Of a DNA stretch of 8,522 nt, positions 1 to 5,553 are shown piece after piece. The first letter of the stretch is position 1. Every line of letters begins with the position of its first letter. The stretch is from Acidobacteriota bacterium (GTDB lineage: Bacteria > Acidobacteriota > Blastocatellia > Pyrinomonadales > Pyrinomonadaceae). The notes under the pieces are model-generated. The model made no database searches. It was not told the DNA's origin and saw nothing but the letters and a program-made list of their open reading frames with translations. The stretch lies in NCBI GenBank assembly GCA_013696385.1, contig JACCYR010000254.1, positions 1 through 8,522 of the forward strand, in the 5' to 3' direction. The position numbers and the translations under genes are program-made.

Positions 1-800
1 ACACTAAAGACCAAAAACCAAATACTAAAGACAAAAAAAATACTAAAGACCAAAATCTGAATTCCGCTTGTGTTTACGGAGTTCTTCCGGTTTTGGAAGC
101 GTTGCGGGCTGAAAATCGGCGCATCGAAAAAATTATCATTTCCGACGGCGCGAACGAAAAGCGTTTGAGCGATGTTTTACAATTGGCGCAGTCGAACGGC
201 GTTCAAATTCAAAAAGTTCCGCGTGAAAATCTTGAAAGATCAGTTGAAAACGGCGCGAATCATCAAGGCATCGCGGCATTTATCGCGGCGGCTGAATATT
301 TTGATACGAACAAACTTTTAAGCGAAATTACAACTAAAGAAAATTCTTTGAGCGTAATTTTGGACGGCGTGGAAGACCCGCGAAATTTGGGCGCGATTTT
401 GCGAACCGTCGAATGCGCGGGTGCGGACGGCGTTTTTATTCCCGAACGCCGCGCCGTCGGTTTGACCGAAACCGTCAGTAAATCTTCGGCAGGTGCGACC
501 GAGTATGTTAAAGTCGCTAAAGTTACTAATGTCAATCGTTTAATTGAGGAGTTAAAAGAAAATAACATCTGGGTTGTCGGCGCAAGCGGCGATGCGGAAA
601 TGGATTACAGCGATTGGGATTGGAAACAATCGTCGGCGTTGGTGATGGGCGGCGAAGGCAAAGGTTTGCATCGTTTGACGGCGGAAAAATGCGACGTTTT
701 GGTGAAAGTTCCGATGTCTGGGAAAATCAAATCACTGAACGTATCGGTTGCGTCCGGCGTAATACTTTTTGAAGCTATTCGACAAAGAACAAAGGAGTAA
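1..800 (+). CDS. rlmB: 23S rRNA 2'-O-ribose methyltransferase, SpoU/TrmH family, RlmB type (5' end outside window)
   Basis: RlmB-type enzymes use S-adenosylmethionine to methylate a ribose 2'-OH in the peptidyl-transferase region of 23S rRNA (G2251 in E. coli). The three SpoU motifs are visible: NLGAILRT (about 387-410), VMGGEGKGL (about 639-668) and VPMSGKIKSLNVSVASG (about 708-758); these build the trefoil-knot SAM site. The RlmB N-terminal substrate-binding domain starts with VYGVLPVLEALRAENRRIEKI (72-134). The TTG at 93 is therefore not the real start, because it would remove the conserved YGVLPV. The frame is open to the left edge, with no ATG, GTG or TTG between 3 and 92, so the start lies upstream of the window. 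From VYGV to the stop there are 242 residues, matching the usual length of about 243-249, so only an N-terminal extension is cut off. That extension carries lysine-rich repeats (see 3-56). The stop overlaps the ribosome-binding region of the next gene, suggesting an operon. Confidence 0.9.
   Translation, partial: TKDQKPNTKDKKNTKDQNLNSACVYGVLPVLEALRAENRRIEKIIISDGANEKRLSDVLQLAQSNGVQIQKVPRENLERSVENGANHQGIAAFIAAAEYFDTNKLLSEITTKENSLSVILDGVEDPRNLGAILRTVECAGADGVFIPERRAVGLTETVSKSSAGATEYVKVAKVTNVNRLIEELKENNIWVVGASGDAEMDYSDWDWKQSSALVMGGEGKGLHRLTAEKCDVLVKVPMSGKIKSLNVSVASGVILFEAIRQRTKE
3..56 (+). repeat. Short tandem repeat, three copies of ACTAAAGAC(C)AAAA, in frame with rlmB
   Basis: ACTAAAGAC recurs at 3, 24 and 42, giving periods of 21 and 18 nt. 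In the rlmB frame it reads TKDQKPN / TKDKKN / TKDQN, a hydrophilic lysine-rich stretch before the conserved domain. Both periods are multiples of three, so the frame is kept. More copies may lie left of the window. It could be an expanded low-complexity extension of the protein, or a dispersed intergenic repeat that only happens to be open. Confidence 0.7.
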
Positions 801-806
801 AAAATT

Positions 807-1553
807 ATGTTTTGCCCAAAATGCGGAACGAAAAATCCTGCTAACGGAAAATTTTGCCGCAGTTGCGGAACAGATTTGAGTCCAGTTTCCGACGCTTTGG
901 CGGGAAAATCAAGCAACCAATGGCAAAACTTTAGCGCGATGAAGCCGATAAAACCGCTTGAGCCGATGGATTTGTGGAATCACAAAGGCAAGCCGGTGCA
1001 TTGGGAAGGCGCGTTTGGGAAACTTTTTATGGGCATTGCTTTTATGGTCGTTTCGATTGTCCTCGCTGTTTCCGGCAGAGGAACAGGTTGGTGGTTTTGG
1101 ATGCTGATTCCGGCATTTTTAATGCTTGGCGCGGGAATAGCGCAAATTATGCAATTGCGGAAAAACGAAAAAGGAATGATTTCGGGAATGCCGCCGGAAA
1201 CTCAGTTTGATTCGGGTGTTGACCGGAAATTAAATTTGCCGCCGTCGCAAACAGATTATATCCGCATTAAAGAACTTGTTGATTCGGGTGAAAATATTGA
1301 AGCGATAAAAGTTTATCGGGAAACTTTCGGTGTCGGGTTAAAGGAAGCAAAAGAGGCGGTTGATAAAATTGCCGCTGGAAAAGCTCCCGAAAGTTATCAA
1401 ACGGAATTCCAAGAACCATACGTCAAGCCGCAAAATTCAATTTATGAGACGGGCGACCTGAAACCGCCGCCAAGCGTTACCGAAGGCACAACGCGGCATC
1501 TGGAAATAAACTCGGAAGGTGAAACAATGTCTCTGCCGAAAACCGAAAAGTAA
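807..1553 (+). CDS. Zinc-ribbon membrane protein with an L7/L12 C-terminal-like segment
   Basis: This 248-aa protein starts six bases after the rlmB stop, with AAAGGAG (791-797) as ribosome-binding site, so the two are probably co-transcribed. Residues 1-24 form a zinc ribbon with two CxxC pairs (C3/C6 and C17/C20). Residues about 72-90 and 93-115 are two hydrophobic membrane segments joined by a short Gly/Arg turn. Lysines on both outer flanks favour a hairpin with both ends in the cytoplasm. Residues about 150-192 hold ENIEAIKVYRETFGVGLKEAK, which closely resembles the helix-turn-helix of the ribosomal protein bL12 C-terminal domain (IK..R..TG.GLKEAK..V), the part that contacts translation GTPases. 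The tail is proline-rich and ends near SVTEGTTRHLE, a tail I recall from acidobacterial zinc-ribbon proteins (weak memory). The function is unknown. Position behind an rRNA methylase makes a translation link possible but unproven. Confidence 0.85.
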   Translation: MFCPKCGTKNPANGKFCRSCGTDLSPVSDALAGKSSNQWQNFSAMKPIKPLEPMDLWNHKGKPVHWEGAFGKLFMGIAFMVVSIVLAVSGRGTGWWFWMLIPAFLMLGAGIAQIMQLRKNEKGMISGMPPETQFDSGVDRKLNLPPSQTDYIRIKELVDSGENIEAIKVYRETFGVGLKEAKEAVDKIAAGKAPESYQTEFQEPYVKPQNSIYETGDLKPPPSVTEGTTRHLEINSEGETMSLPKTEK

Positions 1554-1579
1554 GTTTCAATTTTTAATTTTCGTTTAAA

Positions 1580-1909
1580 TTATTCAAGTGGTTCGACTGT
1601 AATTTCATCAAACATCGCTTGCCGCCGCAGAGTTTCCGCAAGTTTTTCGGCTTTGCGCTCAGTCAAAATGAGCGGAGAACTTTTACAAGAAATTTCAAAA
1701 ACTTCATCATCAATCATCTCAATTTCCAAATCGCCGAGAGAAATTCCGCTAGTCGCTTGAATATCGTCAAAATTATGAATTCGAAATTTACCCTTTTCTT
1801 CGACAAAATCTTCAATAAACGGGTCTTGCAAAGCGTGTTTTGCTTCTTCGACGGTAAAATAGTTTCCTTTGACAATTAAACAAAATTCGGCGGCTTTGGT
1901 CGTGTTCAT
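1580..1909 (-). CDS. Small acidic protein of unknown function, 109 aa
   Basis: I do not recognise this family. The protein is acidic, has no signal peptide or obvious membrane segment, and has two cysteines without a metal-binding pattern. It begins MNTTKAAEFCLIVKGNYFT and has a charged C-terminal helix-like part (LTERKAEKLAETLRRQAM). The central part alternates hydrophobic and acidic residues (LGDLEIEMIDDEVFEI), as in beta strands. It converges with the zinc-ribbon gene, whose stop is 26 bases away, and diverges from mtnA. There is no Shine-Dalgarno sequence before the ATG. A TATAAA box ends only two bases upstream of the start, so the mRNA may be leaderless or nearly so. Promoter and palindrome in front and the convincing codon pattern support a real gene. 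Confidence 0.7.
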   Translation of the reverse strand: MNTTKAAEFCLIVKGNYFTVEEAKHALQDPFIEDFVEEKGKFRIHNFDDIQATSGISLGDLEIEMIDDEVFEISCKSSPLILTERKAEKLAETLRRQAMFDEITVEPLE

Positions 1910-1911
1910 AT

Positions 1912-1940
1912 TTTATACGCGAGTCTAAGTTTTTTGTAAA
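1912..1940 (-). promoter_or_regulatory. Candidate promoter of the 109-aa gene
   Basis: Read on the minus strand: TTTACA (1940-1935), a 17-base spacer, then TATAAA (1917-1912), then two bases and the ATG. Box quality and spacing fit a housekeeping sigma factor. However, the start of transcription would fall at or just inside the start codon, which only works for a leaderless mRNA. Confidence is limited for that reason and because the region is AT-rich. Confidence 0.4.
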
Positions 1941-1948
1941 TTTTACAA
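1934..1948. promoter_or_regulatory. 15-bp palindrome TTGTAAA-T-TTTACAA, operator-like
   Basis: The two 7-base arms are a perfect inverted repeat around one central base. It overlaps the -35 box of the minus-strand candidate promoter and lies in the divergent region upstream of mtnA. This is the expected place for a repressor site. No regulator gene is next to it and I cannot name the factor. Confidence 0.45.
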
Positions 1949-2032
1949 TAAAAAGATTAAAGGTGAAAATGTGATTTTTAAATTCAAATGACACAATTTT
2001 TAACAATTATTTTTTGTCATTAAAGTTTTATG

Positions 2033-2059
2033 TCTTTGCTTCTCAAAGATTTATTTTTT
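2033..2059 (+). other. Small hairpin followed by a T-rich run upstream of mtnA
   Basis: TCTTTG (2033-2038) and CAAAGA (2044-2049) form a perfect 6-bp stem with a 5-base loop, followed by TTTATTTTTT (2050-2059). This has the shape of a weak intrinsic terminator or attenuator ahead of mtnA. With only two G-C pairs the stem is weak. I saw no SAM-riboswitch-like architecture around it. Confidence 0.3.
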
Positions 2060-2084
2060 ATCATTTCAACAAATATCTTATAAA
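2058..2084 (+). promoter_or_regulatory. Weak candidate promoter for mtnA
   Basis: TTATCA (2058-2063) and TATAAA (2079-2084) are separated by 15 bases, shorter than ideal. Transcription would begin near 2091, about 16 bases before the ATG, and would barely include the AAAGGA at 2088-2093. In such AT-rich DNA, boxes like these arise easily. Confidence 0.25.
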
Positions 2085-2106
2085 TACAAAGGACAAAAAA
2101 TAAAAA

Positions 2107-3153
2107 ATGATAATACCTGTCAAATGGACTGACGAAGGCGTAAATATGCTCGACCAACGTCTGCTTCCGAATGAAGAAAAATGGTTAATATTGAAAAGTT
2201 TTACGGAAGTTGCCGATGGAATAAGAGATATGGTCGTGCGCGGTGCGCCCGCGATTGGTGTAGCTGCCGCTTACGGTGTCGCGTTGGGAGCAAAAAATTT
2301 TGTCGGCACAAATGTTGACGATTTGGAAGAAGAACTCGATTATATTTGCGACGTGATGGGCAAAACACGCCCGACCGCCGTTAATCTTTTTTGGGCAATC
2401 GAAAGAATGAAACGCACGTTTCAAAAAGCGAAATCGGAAGGAAAGTCGGTTTTGGAAATCAAGCAGATTTTAATAAAAGATGCAAAAAACATTCACGACG
2501 AAGATATTGAGTCGCAACGGCTTATCGCACAGTTTGGCGGCGAACTTATCGAAAACGATTCAACAGTTCTGACGCATTGCAATGCAGGCGCACTTGCAAC
2601 GGGCGGCGTTTGGGGAACTGCTCTAGGCGTTGTTCGCGGCGCGGTTAATCAAGGCAAAAAGGTTTCCGTCATCGCTGACGAAACGCGCCCTTATTTGCAA
2701 GGCGCACGGTTGACGGCTTGGGAACTTTTGCAGGATGACATTCCCGTAACTTTGATTACCGACAATATGAGCGGACACATTATGAAACAGGGAAAAGTTC
2801 AAGCGGTTGTCGTCGGTTCGGATCGGATCGCGGCAAACGGTGATGTCGCCAACAAAATCGGGACATATATGGTCGCCGTTCTCGCCCAAAAACACGGCAT
2901 CCCGTTTTATGTCGCCGCGCCGCTCTCGACAGTTGATATGAATTGCGCGACGGGTGAAGAAATCCCGATTGAAGAAAGAAATATCAGAGAAATCACGCAC
3001 GTCCAAAACATCCAACTCGCGCCGGAAGGCATTTCAGTCAGCAATTACGCATTCGACGTAACGCCAAATGAATTAGTTACGGCGATTATCACGGAAAAAG
3101 GCGTGGCGCGTGCGCCTTATATAGAAAGTTTGAAGAAAATGTTTGAAGAGTAA
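2107..3153 (+). CDS. mtnA: S-methyl-5-thioribose-1-phosphate isomerase
   Basis: MtnA converts 5-methylthioribose-1-phosphate to 5-methylthioribulose-1-phosphate in the cytosolic methionine salvage pathway, which recycles methylthioadenosine from polyamine and related metabolism. The 348-aa product has the family's usual length and hallmarks in order: LDQRLLP (about 15-21), VVRGAPAIGVAAAYG (43-57), TRPTAVNL (87-94), THCNAGALATGG (156-167), ADETRPYLQGARLTAWEL (190-207), LITDNMSG (216-223) and GSDRIAANGDVANKIGTY (237-254). By family alignment C158 and D239 are the catalytic Cys and Asp. It belongs to the eIF2B-related sugar-isomerase superfamily. The start fits the usual N-terminus; an AAAGGA lies 13 bases upstream, a rather long spacing. 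No other salvage gene (mtnK, mtnP, mtnB, mtnC, mtnD) is in the window, so it is an isolated gene here. Confidence 0.95.
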   Translation: MIIPVKWTDEGVNMLDQRLLPNEEKWLILKSFTEVADGIRDMVVRGAPAIGVAAAYGVALGAKNFVGTNVDDLEEELDYICDVMGKTRPTAVNLFWAIERMKRTFQKAKSEGKSVLEIKQILIKDAKNIHDEDIESQRLIAQFGGELIENDSTVLTHCNAGALATGGVWGTALGVVRGAVNQGKKVSVIADETRPYLQGARLTAWELLQDDIPVTLITDNMSGHIMKQGKVQAVVVGSDRIAANGDVANKIGTYMVAVLAQKHGIPFYVAAPLSTVDMNCATGEEIPIEERNIREITHVQNIQLAPEGISVSNYAFDVTPNELVTAIITEKGVARAPYIESLKKMFEE

Positions 3154-3204
3154 ATTTAAGTCCTAAAGCACAAATAATTTGATTCTGCTGAATTACAAGG
3201 ATTT

Positions 3205-3232
3205 GAGAAATCTGATTAGAGAAATCCGATAT
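3205..3232 (+). repeat. Imperfect 14-bp tandem duplication upstream of ETF-QO
   Basis: GAGAAATCTGATTA (3205-3218) is followed directly by GAGAAATCCGATAT (3219-3232), with 11 of 14 bases equal. It lies between mtnA and ETF-QO, upstream of the operator. It may be a doubled binding site or a simple duplication; nothing decides between these. Confidence 0.3.
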
Positions 3233-3251
3233 GTTTTGATATATTTTTATT

Positions 3252-3271
3252 AACTGAATGACCATTCATTT
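3252..3271. promoter_or_regulatory. TetR-type operator candidate (TGAATG-AC-CATTCA) before ETF-QO
   Basis: TGAATG (3255-3260) and CATTCA (3263-3268) are perfect inverted arms around AC. Including two outer A-T pairs, 8 of 9 pairs over 20 bp match. It ends 13 bases before the ATG and directly precedes the AAAGGA ribosome-binding site at 3274-3279. Binding would block transcription or its start. B. subtilis FadR (YsiA), a TetR-family repressor of fatty-acid oxidation, binds palindromes with TGAATGA/TCATTCA arms, and ETF-QO belongs to the same metabolism. The regulator itself is not in the window. Confidence 0.6.
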
Positions 3272-3284
3272 TTAAAGGAAAATT

Positions 3285-4997
3285 ATGATAGAACGCGAAC
3301 AGCTTGAGATGGATGTAGTTTTTGTCGGCGCGGGTCCGGCAAATCTGGCGGCGGCTTTGCATCTGAAAAATCAAATCAAAGAACATAACACATTGGTTGA
3401 ACGGGGCTTGCATCACGGCAGAAAAGTTGAAGATTTGGAAATCGGCATTATCGAAAAAGGTTCAACCGTCGGAGCGCATATTTTATCGGGCGCGGTGATT
3501 GACCCAATTGCTTTGCGCGAATTGATGCCGGATTTTCTGGAGCAAGGTTGTCCGGTTGATTCTGTTGTTACCGAAGATGCTTTCTGGTATCTGACGGAAA
3601 AGCGGAAGATACAATCGCCGATTACGCCGCCGCCGCTTAAGAATAAAGGAAAATATATCGCATCATTGAGCAGAATTTGCGAATGGCTTGCCGAAAAATG
3701 CGAAGAAGCGGGCGTGAATATCTTTCCCGAATTTCCGGGCGCGGAAATGCTTTACGATGAAAACGAGCGCGTCATCGGCGTTCGCACCGGCGACAAAGGC
3801 ATTGACAAAGATGGCAAACCAAAACCGAATTTTGAGCCGGGCGTTGACCTGCTTGCAAAAGTAACTGTTTTGGGTGAAGGTTCGCGTGGTTCTTTGACAA
3901 AACAACTGATGCAGCGGCTTGACTTGCATGAAGACAAAGAGCCGCAGGTTTTTTCACTCGGCGTAAAAGAACTCTGGGAAGTTCCGGCAGGAAATATTGA
4001 AGAAGGTCGCGTTATTCATACGCTTGGTTTTCCGTCCGATGCGAAAACTTACGGCGGCGGTTGGATTTACGGGATGAAGAATAATATTGTCAGCATCGGT
4101 TATGTTACGGGTTTAGATTATTTAGACCCGATGATTGACCCGCACGCCGAATTTCAAAAATTTAAAACGCATCCCGACGTAGCCAAAATTCTCGCCGGTG
4201 GAAAAATGCTCAAATACGGCGCAAAGGCTATAAACGCAGGCGGTTATTATACGATGCCGCAACTTTGTGCCGACGGAGTTTTGCTGGTCGGCGATTCCGC
4301 ATCATTCTTAAACGGTCAACGCATTAAAGGAATTCACACAGCCATGAAAAGCGGAATGTTAGCGGCGGAAACCATTATCAACGCTTTTGACCACAACGAT
4401 TTTACCTCAAAAACGCTTCGCCATTATGAAGAAAAAGTTAATTCGAGTTGGATTTATGACGAACTTTTCGCCGTCCGAAATTTTCACGCATCTTTTCAAC
4501 GAGGTCGTTGGTCAGCACTCGTCAACAGCAGTTTGCAATTTCTTACCGGCGGACTTGCTTGGGGTTTTATGCCGAGAGAACACCACATTGCCGGACATGA
4601 GCGAATGGAAAAACTCGATAAATATAATTACAACGGCGACGCGCTCCGGCAACGTTATCCTGATTTGAAATTCGATAAAGACCTGACTTTTGACAAAGTT
4701 ACGAATGTTTTTCACGCCGGAGTTTCGCACAATGAAGACCAGCCGTCGCATCTGCATATTCTTGATACTGAAATCTGTGCGACGCGCTGCGCCGAAGAAT
4801 ACGGCAATCCGTGTCAGCGTTTTTGTCCAGCGGCGGTTTATGAAATGGAGGAAAATTCAAAAACCGGCAGACGCGAAATAAAAGTCAACTTTTCCAATTG
4901 CGTTCACTGCAAAACCTGCGATATTGCCGACCCGTATCAAATTATCAATTGGGTAACGCCCGAAGGCGGAGGCGGTCCGAATTATAAAGGTATGTAA
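3285..4997 (+). CDS. Electron-transfer flavoprotein:ubiquinone oxidoreductase (ETF-QO)
   Basis: ETF-QO takes electrons from reduced ETF, produced by acyl-CoA and amino-acid dehydrogenases, and passes them through FAD and a 4Fe-4S cluster to membrane quinone. The 570-aa product is close to full family length. An FAD-binding fold opens at VVFVGAGPANLAAAL (residues 11-25), and the second FAD motif is VGDSASFLNG (335-344). The C-terminal ferredoxin-like domain has RFCPAAVYE (512-520) and NCVHCKTCDI (538-547), then the closing INWVTPEGGGGPNYKGM. C514, C539, C542 and C545 correspond in spacing to the four cluster cysteines of human ETF-QO (25 residues between first and second). Three further cysteines (C498, C502, C510) in CATRCAEEYGNPC have no counterpart in the human enzyme. 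Start: ATG with AAAGGA five bases upstream. etfA and etfB are not adjacent. A TetR-type operator suggests control together with fatty-acid oxidation. Confidence 0.95.
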   Translation: MIEREQLEMDVVFVGAGPANLAAALHLKNQIKEHNTLVERGLHHGRKVEDLEIGIIEKGSTVGAHILSGAVIDPIALRELMPDFLEQGCPVDSVVTEDAFWYLTEKRKIQSPITPPPLKNKGKYIASLSRICEWLAEKCEEAGVNIFPEFPGAEMLYDENERVIGVRTGDKGIDKDGKPKPNFEPGVDLLAKVTVLGEGSRGSLTKQLMQRLDLHEDKEPQVFSLGVKELWEVPAGNIEEGRVIHTLGFPSDAKTYGGGWIYGMKNNIVSIGYVTGLDYLDPMIDPHAEFQKFKTHPDVAKILAGGKMLKYGAKAINAGGYYTMPQLCADGVLLVGDSASFLNGQRIKGIHTAMKSGMLAAETIINAFDHNDFTSKTLRHYEEKVNSSWIYDELFAVRNFHASFQRGRWSALVNSSLQFLTGGLAWGFMPREHHIAGHERMEKLDKYNYNGDALRQRYPDLKFDKDLTFDKVTNVFHAGVSHNEDQPSHLHILDTEICATRCAEEYGNPCQRFCPAAVYEMEENSKTGRREIKVNFSNCVHCKTCDIADPYQIINWVTPEGGGGPNYKGM

Positions 4998-5024
4998 TTT
5001 GCATTATATTTGACTTGCGCAAAA

Positions 5025-5042
5025 TATCGTTTTGAAACGATA
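5025..5042. promoter_or_regulatory. 18-bp palindrome TATCGTTT-TG-AAACGATA upstream of csbD
   Basis: Two perfect 8-base arms flank TG. It starts 27 bases after the ETF-QO stop and ends 30 bases before the csbD start. It may be an operator for csbD, since TTGCAT (4999-5004) and AAATAT (5022-5027) would make a weak 17-spaced promoter overlapping it. It could instead be a weak terminator of ETF-QO: in RNA it forms a 7-bp stem with a 4-base loop and ATTTTT follows at 5047-5052. I cannot decide which. Confidence 0.45.
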
Positions 5043-5072
5043 CATAAATTTTTATTAATAGGAGAAAAGCAA

Positions 5073-5309
5073 ATGTCAACATTAAATAAAGATGAAGTTG
5101 AAGGAAAATATGAACAAGCAAAAGGCTGGGTAAAGGACAAAGCCGGTGAAGCGACGGGCGACCGAGATTTGGAAGCCGAAGGCGAAGCCCAAAACGTCGA
5201 AGGCAAAACCCAAGAAACTTGGGGCAAATTTAAACGCGGAGTCGGCGACACGGTTGATGCCGTCGGCGATGCTGTCAAAAACACGGGCGACAAAATAAAT
5301 AAAGGTTAA
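5073..5309 (+). CDS. CsbD-family stress protein
   Basis: This 78-aa, highly charged hydrophilic protein matches the CsbD/YjbJ family: LNKDEVEGKYEQAKGWVKDKAGEATGD followed by an EGEAQNVEGKTQETWGK segment (residues about 4-51). In the family two related helical halves share the K.KG.....G pattern. Family members rise under general stress (SigB in B. subtilis, RpoS-type conditions in enterics), but the molecular function is unknown. The C-terminal part continues the amphipathic pattern (GVGDTVDAVGDAVKNTGDKINKG). I chose the ATG at 5073 because GGAG (5061-5064) lies eight bases upstream and the CsbD similarity starts right there. The in-frame TTG at 5010 would add 21 residues unlike the family. 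A palindrome precedes the gene and a terminator follows, so it is probably a single-gene transcript. Confidence 0.9.
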   Translation: MSTLNKDEVEGKYEQAKGWVKDKAGEATGDRDLEAEGEAQNVEGKTQETWGKFKRGVGDTVDAVGDAVKNTGDKINKG

Positions 5310-5317
5310 AGATAGAA

Positions 5318-5362
5318 GGCGGAAAATTTGAAGCGTAAAAGTTTCGGTTTTCCGCTATTTTT
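5318..5362 (+). terminator. Rho-independent terminator of csbD
   Basis: GCGGAAAA (5319-5326) pairs perfectly with TTTTCCGC (5348-5355), extendable by G-T pairs on both ends, and is followed by TATTTTT (5356-5362). The 21-base loop is long. Position nine bases after the csbD stop and the T run support the call. Confidence 0.65.
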
Positions 5363-5414
5363 GTATAATAATTGAAGGTTGTGCAAATTAAAGTTGTGTG
5401 TTTTGAATATTTTA

Positions 5415-5516
5415 TTTCACCACCGAGAACACGGAGAAGGCACAGAGAGAGAAGCACCGAGAAAATTTTCCCTGCAAATGTGTTTGTAACTCCTTTCTGT
5501 ATTTCCTGTGGTGAAA
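5415..5516. repeat. Degenerate inverted-repeat element of 'CACAGAG' type (102 bp)
   Basis: The ends TTTCACCAC (5415-5423) and GTGGTGAAA (5508-5516) are perfect inverted copies. Further inward the arms continue as imperfect complements: CGAGAACACGGAGAAGG against the complement of CTCCTTTCTGTATTTCCTG, with about half of positions matching. The left arm carries the CACGGAG/CACAGAG/GCACCGAG pattern I know, from memory, as a common dispersed intergenic repeat in environmental bacteria. The degenerate interior suggests an old copy. No open reading frame or transposase lies inside, so if mobile it would be non-autonomous. Confidence 0.6.
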
Positions 5517-5521
5517 CTTTT

Positions 5522-5549
5522 TTGATTTATGCACAGCCTTCATAATAAT
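5522..5549 (+). promoter_or_regulatory. Candidate promoter of the 151-aa HExxH gene
   Basis: TTGATT (5522-5527), a 16-base spacer and AATAAT (5544-5549) stand directly before the ATG at 5554. As for the 109-aa gene, transcription would begin at about the start codon, and there is no Shine-Dalgarno sequence, which agrees with a leaderless mRNA. AT-richness lowers confidence. Confidence 0.35.
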
Positions 5550-5553
5550 TGGA

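Noticed and set aside
3..56. CRISPR-like or intergenic repeat array
   Set aside because: Units are only 18-21 nt, low-complexity and without unique spacers.
93..95. TTG as start codon of rlmB
   Set aside because: It would cut off VYGVLPV, the conserved beginning of the RlmB substrate-binding domain, and the frame is open further upstream.
974..1210. Alternative-frame open reading frame inside the zinc-ribbon gene
   Set aside because: It lies within a gene with clear zinc-ribbon, membrane and L12-like features and shows no family resemblance of its own; the same holds for frames inside mtnA, ETF-QO, hrcA and the SprT-like gene.
1910..2106. SAM riboswitch upstream of mtnA
   Set aside because: The region is AT-rich with only one small hairpin; no multi-stem junction or conserved riboswitch core was visible.
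5010..5072. TTG at 5010 as start of the CsbD gene
   Set aside because: It adds 21 residues unlike the family and reads through the palindrome; the ATG at 5073 has a good GGAG site and coincides with the start of CsbD similarity.
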